From: an uncultured Clostridia bacterium
GTDB lineage: Bacteria; Bacillota; Clostridia; TANB77; CAG-508
Length of the DNA: 19,527 bases
NCBI GenBank assembly: GCA_948896235.1
Contig: CAQUUC010000002.1
Span: 72,645 to 92,171, forward strand
Direction: 5' to 3'
The position numbers and the translations under genes are program-made. The notes below the pieces were generated by a model. It did not search any database and was not told the origin of the DNA. It worked only from the letters and a program-made list of their open reading frames with translations. Below, one piece after another: positions 1 to 7,193 of the stretch. Within the stretch, counting starts at the first letter, position 1, and each line of letters opens with the position of its first letter.

Positions 1-120
1 GTTTTGGCCCCTCTGGTTTTGGTCCCTCTGGTTTTGGCCCCTCTGGTTTTGGTCCCTCTGGTTTTGGCCCCTCTGGTTTTGGTCCTTCTGGTTTTGGTCC
101 TTCTGGTTTTGGTCCTTCTG
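1..120 (-). repeat. Eight tandem 15-bp units encoding PEGPK
   Basis: Eight in-frame copies of a 15-base unit (plus strand gttttggycc then ytctg) run to the window edge. The copies differ only at two synonymous positions, which indicates recent expansion. Copy number is expected to vary between strains, and the array continues outside the window. Confidence 0.95.
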
Positions 121-862
121 GTTTCTCTTGTTCTATCTCTTGCTTCCTTGCTCTAATTCTATCTCTTATTTCTTCTAGTTCCATTTTTCTTTTCTTAGAT
201 TCTTCCAACCATTCTTGTTTTGCAGTACTTTCATCAACATATTCTATTACCCCTTTTATATTATCTTCAATAGTTCTTATTTCATCTTCATACCATTCTA
301 GTAATGTAATTCCATCAATATCTTTTAATATTCTTTCAGCATGGTATTGGGATGCTTTTGCACCATTTATCATAGAATCCTTTTTATTAATATAATATGA
401 ATCCAATAAATCTTCATATCCTTTTTCCATTGTTTTAAATCTTTGTTTTATGGTATCTATTAACTCTACTGGTATCTTTGGTTCTATTTTTTCTTGAACA
501 TCTTTAAAACCAAATTCTTCTAGATCTACTCCTAGTTCTTCCAATTCTTTATAAATCTCATCTTTCTTTGTTGCTAATTCATCTTTTATTTTTTCGATAT
601 TATAATCTATTGGTTCTCTTGCTTCTCCATAATAATAAGATGCTTCTTTTTCTAATCTTTCAATTCTTTCATTATATTCATTTTCTATATTTTCAATTTC
701 TTCTTTATATGGCTTTAAAGCTTCTTCTAACTTATCTTTTGTTTTTTCAATATTATAATCCATTGGTTCTCTTGCTTCTCCATAATAATAAGATGCTTCT
801 TTCTCTAATCTTTCTATTCCTTCTACTAACTCTTTTATTTCCTTCTTTTTGTTTTCTTCCAT
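1..862 (-). CDS. Coiled-coil protein with KPEGP repeats, 3' part outside the window
   Basis: The frame opens with ATG at 862, preceded by the strong ribosome site AAAGGAG, and stays open for 287 codons to the left edge, so the C-terminus is missing. The protein begins MEENKKKEIK, has no signal peptide or membrane segment, and is rich in Glu, Lys and Ile in heptad-like patterns typical of coiled coils. A stretch of about 23 residues (RLEKEASYYYGEAREP...) occurs twice, 51 residues apart, so the N-terminal part arose by internal duplication. From about residue 247 the protein becomes a proline-rich repeat of PEGPK. I do not recognise a family. The acidic coiled coil followed by a flexible repeat could be a scaffold or cell-envelope spacer, but no function can be assigned. 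It has its own promoter and is separated from trmFO by a terminator. Confidence 0.8.
   Translation of the reverse strand, partial: MEENKKKEIKELVEGIERLEKEASYYYGEAREPMDYNIEKTKDKLEEALKPYKEEIENIENEYNERIERLEKEASYYYGEAREPIDYNIEKIKDELATKKDEIYKELEELGVDLEEFGFKDVQEKIEPKIPVELIDTIKQRFKTMEKGYEDLLDSYYINKKDSMINGAKASQYHAERILKDIDGITLLEWYEDEIRTIEDNIKGVIEYVDESTAKQEWLEESKKRKMELEEIRDRIRARKQEIEQEKPEGPKPEGPKPEGPKPEGPKPEGPKPEGPKPEGPKPEGPK
594..815 (-). repeat. Internal duplication inside the coiled-coil gene
   Basis: Two stretches of roughly 65-70 bases, beginning near 594 and 744, are nearly identical at the DNA level and lie 153 bases (51 codons) apart. Both encode RLEKEASYYYGEAREP followed by M/I-DYNIEK. The high nucleotide identity suggests a recent in-frame duplication. 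Confidence 0.85.
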
Positions 863-882
863 TTACTTTTCTCCTTTCATGA

Positions 883-900
883 TTACCTAAACATAGGTAA
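883..900. promoter_or_regulatory. Palindrome just upstream of the ribosome site of the coiled-coil gene
   Basis: TTACCTA, a four-base spacer, then TAGGTAA forms a perfect 7-bp inverted repeat between the promoter and the AAAGGAG ribosome site. It could be an operator or a leader hairpin. The sequence alone does not decide. Confidence 0.4.
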
Positions 901-916
901 ATTCACACTTATGTTT

Positions 917-945
917 ATTTTAGCACACAAAAAGAAAATTAGCAA
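917..945 (-). promoter_or_regulatory. Sigma-A-type promoter of the coiled-coil gene
   Basis: On the minus strand, -35 TTGCTA (940-945) is followed by a 17-base spacer and -10 TAAAAT (917-922), about 55 bases before the ATG at 862. The -35 lies inside the right arm of the trmFO terminator, so the signals overlap. Confidence 0.6.
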
Positions 946-975
946 TAACTTTATGTAAATTTGCTAATTTTCTTT
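931..975 (-). terminator. Intrinsic terminator after trmFO
   Basis: A perfect 15-bp inverted repeat (931-945 with 961-975) with a 15-base loop. On the minus strand it ends in a T-rich tract (TTTTCTTTTTG). It lies about 80 bases past the trmFO stop and separates it from the next gene. Confidence 0.8.
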
Positions 976-1056
976 AAAATTTAACGTTTTTGTAATATTA
1001 TGGTAAAATTTGTAATAATATACTATTTTAAAATTTTCTATCTCTGTATATAACTA

Positions 1057-2457
1057 TTAATTATTTCCCTCTCCCTCTTCAAGCTTTTTCTTTAGTTCTT
1101 CTATCGCTCTATCTGCTAGCTTTCCATATTTTAGTTTTTTATCTTTTATCTTTTCTTCAAGTTCAGGCATAATACCAAAGTTTGCATTCATTGGTTGGAA
1201 TTTTTCGTTTGGTGTAGATATATATTTTGAAAGTGCTCCTATCATTGTATTTTCTGGAAATACTATTTTATTTTTATTCATTGTTTGTTCATTTCTTCGT
1301 TGGTAATCTCTTACTGCGTTTAAACCTGCTAGCATACCTGATGCAATTGACTCTACATATCCTTCTACTCCTGTAATTTGTCCTGCGAAGTATATGTTTT
1401 TATTTTTCTTTAGGTTATATGTTTCATCTAACAATTTACTAGAATTTATATATGTATTTCTGTGCATTACACCATATTTTATGAATTCTGCATTTGTAAG
1501 TCCTGGTATTTTGGAAAATACTCTTTTTTGTTCTCCAAATTTCAAATTTGTTTGGAAACCAACTATATTAAACATTGTTCCTGAAGTATCATCTTGTCTT
1601 AGTTGTACTAGTGCATATGGTCGTTTACCAGTTCTAGGGTCTGTAAAACCTACTGGTTTTAATGGGCCAAATCTTAATGTATCTATCCCTCTTTTAGCCA
1701 TTACCTCTACTGGCATACACCCTTCAAATATTTCCTTTTTTTCAAATTTATGAAGTTCTACTACTTCTGCATTTACTAGTTCGTTCCAAAAATCTTCATA
1801 TTCTTCTTTATTCATTGGAAGATTTATATAGCTTCCCTCTTTAACCTGTTTTCTTCTTTCGTTCCAGTCTTCTATACTTTCTTCTTTTTTTCTTTCTTGT
1901 TCATATCTATCTCCCAAAAAAGCAATATTCATATCAATACTTTCTTTTGAAATGATTGGTGCAGCAGCATCATAAAAATGCAATTTATCATCTTCTGTTA
2001 TTTTTGCTATATTTTTAGCAAAATCATCCGATGTTAATGGTCCTGTTGCAATAATTGTAATACCATTTGTAGAATTTAATTCTTCTCCCATATATTCTTC
2101 ATTAATGATTTCAATATTTGGATTTTCTTTTATTTTATGTGTTACTAATTTTGAAAATTCTTCTCTATCTACAGCTAATGCTTGTCCTGCTGGTACACTA
2201 GTTTCATCTGCACACTTTATTAGTAATGAATCTAATATTCGTAATTCTTCTTTTAATAAACCACAGGCATTTGTATGTAAATTTGATTTAAATGAATTGC
2301 TACATACAACTTCTGCCAAATCTTCATTTGAATGTGCTGGTGAAAACTTAGTTGGTTTCATCTCATATAATTTTACTTTTATTCCTCTTTTAGCAATTTG
2401 GTAAGCCGCTTCACATCCTGCAAGTCCACCACCAATTACTGTTATATAATCTTCCAT
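1057..2457 (-). CDS. trmFO: Methylenetetrahydrofolate-tRNA-(uracil-54-C5)-methyltransferase TrmFO
   Basis: This flavoprotein makes 5-methyluridine at position 54 of the tRNA T-loop, using methylene-THF as carbon donor and FADH2 as reductant, in the cytoplasm. The start is placed at ATG 2457 because the product then begins MEDYITVIGGGLAGCEAAYQ, the FAD dinucleotide-binding signature; the frame stays open 16 codons further upstream, with another ATG four codons before this one. Family landmarks are YEMKP, AHSNEDLAEVVCSNSFKS with Cys52, and FEGCMPVEVMA with Cys247, matching the two catalytic cysteines known in the Bacillus enzyme, plus the FAD-binding tail around YFAGQITGVEGYVES. The 466 residues are slightly longer than the usual 435-450 because of a Lys/Glu-rich C-terminus. 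It lies directly downstream of the SCIFF peptide gene, perhaps on the same transcript, with a hairpin between them. No frameshift is seen. Confidence 0.95.
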   Translation of the reverse strand: MEDYITVIGGGLAGCEAAYQIAKRGIKVKLYEMKPTKFSPAHSNEDLAEVVCSNSFKSNLHTNACGLLKEELRILDSLLIKCADETSVPAGQALAVDREEFSKLVTHKIKENPNIEIINEEYMGEELNSTNGITIIATGPLTSDDFAKNIAKITEDDKLHFYDAAAPIISKESIDMNIAFLGDRYEQERKKEESIEDWNERRKQVKEGSYINLPMNKEEYEDFWNELVNAEVVELHKFEKKEIFEGCMPVEVMAKRGIDTLRFGPLKPVGFTDPRTGKRPYALVQLRQDDTSGTMFNIVGFQTNLKFGEQKRVFSKIPGLTNAEFIKYGVMHRNTYINSSKLLDETYNLKKNKNIYFAGQITGVEGYVESIASGMLAGLNAVRDYQRRNEQTMNKNKIVFPENTMIGALSKYISTPNEKFQPMNANFGIMPELEEKIKDKKLKYGKLADRAIEELKKKLEEGEGNN

Positions 2458-2486
2458 AATATACACCATTTTTCTTTTTAATATTT

Positions 2487-2525
2487 GAAAATGGAGAAGA
2501 CGCAAATTCTGTCTTCCCCATTTCC
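2487..2525 (-). promoter_or_regulatory. Stable hairpin between the SCIFF gene and trmFO
   Basis: A 15-bp stem (2511-2525 with 2487-2501), with two G-U pairs on the minus strand and a 9-base loop, sits 17 bases after the SCIFF stop and about 30 bases before the trmFO ATG. It lacks a proper T-tract, so it looks more like an mRNA-processing or partial-termination element than a full terminator. Such an element would let a short peptide mRNA accumulate above the downstream gene. Confidence 0.65.
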
Positions 2526-2541
2526 ATAGCTTGCATCCCGC

Positions 2542-2688
2542 TTACTTCTTGATCTGCTCGCAGGTCTGATTGCCAACTGTGCAAGATGTCTTGCATGCAG
2601 ACTGGCAGGAGGTCTGGCACTCGCCGCAGCCACCCTTTTTCATGGACTCTTTCAGATTTCTTGTTGCTAATGTCTTAATATGCTTCAT
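2542..2688 (-). CDS. scfA: SCIFF-type ranthipeptide precursor (six cysteines in forty-five residues)
   Basis: This short gene encodes 48 residues beginning MKHIKTLATRNLKESMKKGG and ending in EQIKK. Six cysteines at 21, 24, 28, 32, 36 and 43 follow the leader, within CGECQTSCQSACKTSC and TVGNQTC. This is the conserved SCIFF precursor of Clostridia, whose cysteines are joined to neighbouring residues by thioether bonds by a radical-SAM maturase (ScfB, SPASM family). The start is fixed by AAAGGAG nine bases upstream, and a near-consensus promoter precedes it. The gene is unusually G+C-rich for this region and uses codons such as CTG, TCC and GAG that its neighbours avoid. The maturase normally encoded next to it is absent: the next gene downstream is trmFO. 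The family assignment is confident; the mature product's role is unknown. Confidence 0.93.
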   Translation of the reverse strand: MKHIKTLATRNLKESMKKGGCGECQTSCQSACKTSCTVGNQTCEQIKK

Positions 2689-2760
2689 ATTAAGCTCTCC
2701 TTTCTTGGGGTCTTGCCCATGTGCTATTTATTGTTACAATTTCCATAGGAAATCCTTATT

Positions 2761-2790
2761 ATTATACACTATTTCTAAGTTGTTTGTCAA
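2761..2790 (-). promoter_or_regulatory. Near-consensus sigma-A promoter of the SCIFF gene
   Basis: TTGACA (2785-2790), an 18-base spacer and TATAAT (2761-2766) on the minus strand, about 70 bases upstream of the SCIFF ATG. Both hexamers match the consensus exactly, suggesting strong transcription of the peptide gene and perhaps trmFO. Confidence 0.85.
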
Positions 2791-2800
2791 AAGTTAGAAA

Positions 2801-2854
2801 ATTAAAAAATGCTTCTAATACCAAACAAGCAGGACAAGGTCCTGTTTATTTGGT
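2801..2854 (-). terminator. Terminator after the 98-residue gene
   Basis: On the minus strand ACCAAA and CAGGAC pair with GTCCTG and TTTGGT (2820-2854) around a three-base loop with a four-base internal bulge. A run of six T follows after about ten bases. It lies just past the stop at 2861 and upstream of the SCIFF promoter. Confidence 0.65.
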
Positions 2855-2860
2855 AAATAT

Positions 2861-3157
2861 TCAGTTATCGAGTCCAAAGGCTAAAATACCATTAGGGTTG
2901 TAAATAATGGTAACCTCTATTCCTTCAGTAATTTTGCCTGACTTGATGTCTTCACGTGCCTGAACGAACTCTTCTATACGAAGATGGCAGAAATTGTTAA
3001 TAGACCAATTACACCGCCTGCCGTCATTTGTCTCCATATAGATTTGTTCTTGCCCAATGCTACTCCATTCACAAGGGTCGTATTTTACTGATTTTACAAT
3101 TGCCCGTCCAACGGAGTTAGGCTTAAGTCCTGCTCCTACATTAACTCGAATACTCAT
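2861..3157 (-). CDS. Hypothetical protein, 98 residues, foreign base composition
   Basis: The frame starts at ATG 3157 behind an excellent AGGAGG ribosome site and ends at a TAA followed by a hairpin, so it looks like a real gene. The product begins MSIRVNVGAG and contains CEWSSIG, NDGRRCNWSINNFCHL and a C-terminal IIYNPNGILAFGLDN. It is soluble, with no membrane segments, and has three cysteines. I do not recognise its family. Its G+C and codon use (GCC, CTG, GGC, CGG) are much higher than those of neighbouring AT-rich genes and resemble the adjacent SCIFF gene, which suggests joint acquisition. It contains two in-frame CGG codons (GGA CGG GCA at 3106 and AGG CGG TGT at 3016). Neither is followed by A, and a +1 shift at the first would stop translation at once. 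Confidence 0.65.
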   Translation of the reverse strand: MSIRVNVGAGLKPNSVGRAIVKSVKYDPCEWSSIGQEQIYMETNDGRRCNWSINNFCHLRIEEFVQAREDIKSGKITEGIEVTIIYNPNGILAFGLDN

Positions 3158-3230
3158 ATTTTTTCCTCCTGTGCTTAACTTTATTGTTACATACCATTAT
3201 TTTATCACATTATGTTAATTCTTACAAGCA

Positions 3231-6200
3231 CTACTCAAACAACTTCATAATCTCTTCTTTAGAAAGCTTACTAATAAATGAAGTTTTTGTATCTAGTACA
3301 TTATCTATAAGTTTTGCCTTTTTTTCTTGTAAATCATATATTTTTTCTTCAATTGAATTCTTTGTTATTAGCTTATATACTTGTACATTGTTCTTTTGCC
3401 CAATTCTATATGCTCTATCTGTTGCTTGGTTTTCAGCTGCTAAATTCCACCAAGGGTCATAGTGTATTACCATATCTGCACCTGTTAAATTAAGACCTGT
3501 TCCGTCCTGCTTTTAAAGATATTAAAAATACTTTTATATCATTATTTTTATTAAATTCCTCAACTAATTCTATCCTTTTATCTACTTTAGTTTGACCTGT
3601 TAGTTTGAAATACTCTATTTTTTCTTTCTTTAATTCTTTTTCTATTATTTCGAACATTGAAGTATATGTAGAAAACAATAGTATTTTGTGCCCACTTGAT
3701 ATAGCATCTTTTATAATTTCTACACATTGATTTAATTTACTTGATTCACCTTTATAATTATCTAAAAATAAATTTGGATGACAACAAATTTGTCTTAATC
3801 TTGTTAATGCTGATAATATTTGAATATGACTATTTTCGTAACCATTTAATCTTATTTCTTCGTTTAATTCTTCTTTCGCCTGTGCAAGATAAGTTAAATA
3901 TATTTTTTGTTGTTCCTCATCCATTTCATTGTTTAATACTGTAACTGTTTTATCTGGTAGTTCTGTTAAAACTTGCTTCTTTGTTCTTCTTAAAATAAAT
4001 GGCTCTATTAACATTCTTAATTTATCCATATATTCTGTATCTTCATTTTTAATTATAGGCACTTCAAACTTCTCTCTAAATTTATTATATGAAAATAGAT
4101 ATCCTGGCATTAAGAAATCAAATATAGACCATAGTTCAGAAAGTGAGTTTTCTATTGGTGTACCAGTTAGTGCATACCTAGTTATAGCATTAATCTTTTT
4201 AATTGATTTCGCATTCTGTGTGTTACTGTTTTTCATATATTGTGCTTCATCTGCTATAACATATCTAAATTTATAGTTTAATTCTTCATATAAATCAATA
4301 TCTCTTTTTAATAAGTCATATGAAGTTATAACAACGTCATAGTTTGGAACATTTCTTATTTGTTCTTTTCTTACATTTGCATTTCCACTTATAACAATTG
4401 ATTTTATAGAGTCTGTAAATTTCTCTATTTCTGCTTTCCAGTTTAGGCTAAGTGAACTTGGACATACTACCATTATTGGTAATCTATCCTCTTTATTATT
4501 TTCTATATATGATAATATAATAGATATAACTTGAAGTGTTTTTCCAAGTCCCATATCATCAGCAAGTATTCCACCAAATTGATAATAATCTAATGTTTTT
4601 AACCATTTAAATCCAATTTTTTGATAATCTCTTAAGGTTGTATTTAATTTTTCTGGTACACTCAAATTATTCATATTAGTTTTATCTTTCATATCGTCTA
4701 TTATTTCTTTATAATGTTCATCTTTTTTTATTGTAGTATTTTCAAATTTATCTATTATTCTATCTAAATAAAGTGAACGATATATTGGAAGTTTTATACT
4801 ACCTGTTTCTATTTCTTTATAGCTTATTCCGCGTTCCAGAAATTAGATTATTTAAAAAGTCGATCTCTTCATTCTCTTCTAAGTTTAGAAAATCACCATT
4901 TTTTAATCTGTGATACTTCTTTTTTAATTTGTATTTTTCAAGTATCTCTTTTAATTCTTCCTTGTTAAAATTAAAGTTATCTACATCTACACTTAGCAAA
5001 TTATTTTCTATTTTTACACCTATAATTCCCATTTTAGGCTTTTTTATTTGTTTATCCTTAAAATCATCTGTTGCAAGTATTTCAAATTTTTGCATATATT
5101 CATTTATATCTTGATATAAAAAATTATATATTTTTTCGTCATCTGTAAGTATAAATCTTGAATTCTTCTTATCTAACAAAAATCCTGTTTTCCTAAATTT
5201 ATTTAAGCTCTCAGCCTCTTGTAACACACTTCTTGGAATATTAGGATTTTCTTCTAATGGATTAAATTCCTGTTCTCCATAGCAAAACATAACTTTTGCT
5301 ACGATATAATTTTTTTCGTTAAATTCTAAGTATACTTTTACTCCAAGCTTTTTAGGCATATATTTTTCAATTTCTTCTTCATCTATAGTATCTAAAGTTA
5401 TACTATTTTCAACTTTAGGAAGTACTATTGAAAAAAAGTTTGGTACTTGGTTTTTAGAAAATTTTATTTCTCTTGTATAATTTCTTTTAAATACTTCTAA
5501 CAGCTTAAGTGTAGTTTCTTTATACTCTTTACTACATCTATATAACTTATCTTCAGTTAAAAAATATGTATATTCTTTGCCTTCTATTATTTCATAGGTA
5601 TTATAAGTATCTATATTACATATTAATTTATATTCTTTTTCATTTATTTTCTCTAATTCAAATTTTATATCTGGAGTAGCATTTACAAATTCTATTTCAG
5701 TGGTTATATATTCTTTTTCTATAGGTACTTTTTTATTTTCTAATATTTCAAAAATCTCATCCAGTGTTGTATTACCAAGTACTATGCTTCCTGTATTTAA
5801 TACCTTTCCATAATATCTATATATACTATTTGAATTATTATTTACATACTTAATTGTTTCTGCGTGTTTCATAATAAAGTTAAGTATTGGTATATCACAT
5901 TTATCAAAGCTTTCTTCTGTATGTATTATATTTAATTTTGCACCATATTTATATTGTTCTTTATTTATCATTAAATTATAAAATTCTACTAAGTCTCTAA
6001 GTTTATATAATTGTTTCTTCGTTCCTATTTTAAATTCTATTTTCATTTCATTTGAATAGGAATCAAATATGATTCTAGGAACTAAATTTACATTTTTATC
6101 TAATGATATAATTGGTTCCTTAATATCATTATCAATTAATTTCATTTCTTCATCATAAAATGTATTTATTAAATCTGTAAAATTAGAGTATTTTTCCTTT

Positions 6201-6532
6201 TGTTTTGATTTATTCTGCTCTTTACTATATTTGGGATTGCCATCTATTTCAAGCATTGTAGCAATAATATGTTTACATGCACCATAATGTGTTTTGTAAT
6301 CTTCACATTCACAAGATAATCTATCTAATTCTCCATTTCTTACTGATATATATACTTTATATTCATTATAATTTCCATCGGCTAAGCTTGATACACTAAA
6401 ATTATTCATATCTTCATACTCTACGTGTTCTATACTTACTCTTCTTTCTTTTACATATGCTTTTGCTTTTTCAAGTCTTGCATCTCCTGCATCTTCATAT
6501 ACTTCTTTTGCTACTGTTTGATTAATAAACAT
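3231..6532 (-). CDS. SNF2-family helicase with SWIM zinc finger, interrupted by two +1 frameshifts at CGGA
   Basis: Read with one base skipped at 4831 and again at 3504, this is a single 1099-residue SNF2 protein of normal bacterial length; read literally it is three pieces. In order it has a SWIM zinc finger (Cys74, Cys76, Cys86, His88), an SNF2-associated region to about residue 600, and the ATPase core with GGILADDMGLGKT (Lys664), the DEAQ box at 761-764, LTGTPIENSLSELWS and ILRRTK. The C-terminal helicase lobe has LLFSTYTSMFEIIE, motif V SLKAG-G-TGLNLTGAD and NQATDRAYRIGQ. Such proteins use ATP to remodel protein-DNA complexes; the substrate here is unknown. The start is ATG 6532 behind AAAGGAG, with a TATAAT at 6561-6566. 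Outside the two one-base interruptions the sequence is intact and well conserved, which argues against ordinary decay. Confidence 0.9.
3501..3504 (-). other. In-frame CGGA, +1 frameshift site in SNF2 motif V
   Basis: The minus strand reads GCA GGA CGG AAC AGG and reaches TAA three codons after CGG. Skipping one C gives GCA GGA GGA ACA GGT CTT, the invariant AGGTGL of SNF2 motif V, and the frame then continues to the true end at 3231. Codon 1010 of the gene. Confidence 0.9.
4828..4831 (-). other. In-frame CGGA, +1 frameshift site in the middle of the SNF2 gene
   Basis: The minus strand reads GGA ACG CGG AAT AAG and hits TAA one codon later. Skipping the C gives GGA ACG GGA ATA AGC TAT, and the frame continues as ISYKEIETGSIKLPIYRSLY into the helicase core. 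The first in-frame ATG of the second piece is not until 4692, so about 46 residues of clearly coding sequence precede it. Codon 568. Confidence 0.85.
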
Positions 6533-6605
6533 GTCTATCTCCTTTAAAATATGATTAATTATTATATCATATTTTTAAAGATTATGAAAGTATTTTAGAA
6601 AAATA

Positions 6606-6633
6606 TTGTTTGTTTTTTTGTAAAATTTATACT
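6606..6633 (+). promoter_or_regulatory. Possible promoter of the first small-peptide module
   Basis: TTGTTT (6606-6611), a 16-base spacer and TATACT (6628-6633) on the plus strand, about 125 bases upstream of the small reading frame. This is a moderate match only. Confidence 0.4.
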
Positions 6634-6706
6634 GACTTTTAGTGTGAGTTATGATAAATTTATTTTGTTGTTAGAAGCCTCACTTTTGACTCTATGATGG
6701 TATCTA

Positions 6707-6732
6707 TTAGCATTACATTTTTGTAATGCTAA
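6707..6732 (+). promoter_or_regulatory. Leader hairpin upstream of the first small peptide
   Basis: A perfect 10-bp inverted repeat, TTAGCATTAC and GTAATGCTAA, with a six-base loop ends 12 bases before the AGGAGGTGA ribosome site. A structured leader of this kind is common in type I toxin mRNAs. Confidence 0.6.
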
Positions 6733-6758
6733 ATATGCTATTATAGGAGGTGAGGAAA

Positions 6759-6917
6759 ATAGGAATATACGTTGGAATATCATTAATAATTCTTAGTTTT
6801 GCTACTCTTGTATTTGTAATTGGATTATTCGGTTATATAATACATATTAGCAAAAAAGAATTTGATGCCACACCAAACAAAGCATCAAACTCTAACACAC
6901 ACGAGAAAGGGGCTTAG
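6759..6917 (+). CDS. Small membrane peptide, candidate type I toxin (module 1), apparent AUA start
   Basis: The frame encodes about 52 residues: a hydrophobic segment (YVGISLIILSFATLVFVIGL) followed by a polar tail containing ISKKEFDATP. That layout, one membrane helix and a short charged tail, fits the holin-like type I toxins of Firmicutes. A perfect AGGAGGTGA ribosome site ends a few bases upstream, but the codon at the expected distance is ATA. The only other in-frame candidate, GTG at 6750, overlaps the ribosome site itself. Either AUA is used as a weak start or the toxin has lost its start codon. The stop TAG lies in the loop of the terminator hairpin. A convergent antisense RNA is predicted from 6931. 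No family can be assigned from sequence alone. Confidence 0.5.
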   Translation: MGIYVGISLIILSFATLVFVIGLFGYIIHISKKEFDATPNKASNSNTHEKGA

Positions 6918-6931
6918 CCTTTTTCTCTTTT
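6852..6931 (-). ncRNA. Predicted antisense RNA of module 1
   Basis: A minus-strand promoter (TTTACT, 16 bases, TATAAT) in the repeat at 6938-6965 would start an RNA near 6931. A hairpin pairing 6882-6889 with 6861-6868, followed by a T tract (6852-6859, TTCTTTTTT), would end it after about 80 bases. The RNA overlaps the 3' part of the small-peptide gene on the opposite strand, as antitoxin RNAs of type I systems do. Confidence 0.5.
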
Positions 6932-6934
6932 TTT
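6903..6934 (+). terminator. Intrinsic terminator of the first small-peptide mRNA
   Basis: An 11-bp stem with two G-U pairs (6903-6913 with 6917-6927), a three-base loop and then seven T. The stop codon of the small peptide is embedded in the hairpin. Confidence 0.8.
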
Positions 6935-6937
6935 ATA

Positions 6938-6965
6938 ATTATATCATATATTTTTCAAAAGTAAA
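6938..6965 (-). promoter_or_regulatory. Antisense promoter, module 1
   Basis: On the minus strand TTTACT (6960-6965), a 16-base spacer and TATAAT (6938-6943). It lies mostly within the duplicated repeat, so both modules carry the same antisense promoter. Confidence 0.55.
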
Positions 6966-6988
6966 TACTTTTTGCCAATTTTTATATT
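6945..6988. repeat. 44-bp direct repeat, copy 1
   Basis: Identical over 44 bases to 7298-7341, with a further seven bases matching except for one change on the left. It carries the -35 and spacer of a minus-strand promoter and marks the 3' border of the first small-peptide module. Confidence 0.95.
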
Positions 6989-6994
6989 TTCTTA

Positions 6995-7024
6995 TTGACA
7001 ATTTAATTGTTTTTATTATATACT
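6995..7024 (+). promoter_or_regulatory. Promoter of the second small-peptide module
   Basis: TTGACA (6995-7000), an 18-base spacer and TATACT (7019-7024) on the plus strand, about 68 bases upstream of the ATG at 7092. Confidence 0.7.
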
Positions 7025-7063
7025 TTCATAAGATAGTTGGTTAAACTTTAGAAGTGTGGTTGT

Positions 7064-7088
7064 CATCCCTATTACATAGGAGGGGATG
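7064..7088 (+). promoter_or_regulatory. Hairpin that can hide the ribosome site of the second small peptide
   Basis: CATCCC (7064-7069) can pair with GGGATG (7083-7088), and CCTAT pairs with ATAGG just inside. The AGGAGGGG ribosome site is therefore folded into the stem, a usual way of delaying translation of type I toxin mRNAs. Confidence 0.55.
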
Positions 7089-7091
7089 CTT

Positions 7092-7193
7092 ATGAATAAA
7101 TTAATATTTAAATGCTTAATTTTTTCTATTCTTTTTAATATAGTATTACTATTCATAATCTTTGCCTTAATTATCTTTTTAATTTTGGCATAA
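7092..7193 (+). CDS. Small hydrophobic peptide, candidate type I toxin (module 2)
   Basis: ATG 7092 follows AGGAGGGG at good spacing; an in-frame ATG at 7086 is a less well spaced alternative. The 33 residues begin MNKLIFKCLIF and are otherwise almost entirely Ile, Leu and Phe (NIVLLFIIFALIIFLILA), which predicts a single membrane helix with a short basic N-terminus. A promoter, a hairpin over the ribosome site and a convergent antisense RNA ending at the stop codon surround it. Together these fit a type I toxin that inserts into the membrane, but no known family is recognised. The neighbouring module has the same layout and shares the 44-bp repeat, so the two probably arose by tandem duplication followed by divergence of the peptides. 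Confidence 0.65.
   Translation: MNKLIFKCLIFSILFNIVLLFIIFALIIFLILA

Noticed and set aside
1..120. CRISPR-like array
   Set aside because: Units are contiguous without spacers, multiples of three in length, and translate as a protein repeat; the same holds for 19407-19527.
568..882. Hydrophobic plus-strand frame of 104 residues
   Set aside because: It is the reverse of the Glu/Lys-rich coiled-coil gene, which gives Leu/Phe-rich nonsense on the other strand.
2411..2620. 69-residue minus-strand frame overlapping the SCIFF gene and trmFO
   Set aside because: It is an out-of-frame shadow: the conserved SCIFF reading in another frame explains the same DNA and has the ribosome site.
3231..6532. SNF2 region as three separate genes or a decayed pseudogene
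   Set aside because: The pieces are collinear parts of one protein of normal length with all motifs intact. The only faults are two single extra bases with the same CGGA context, unlike random decay.
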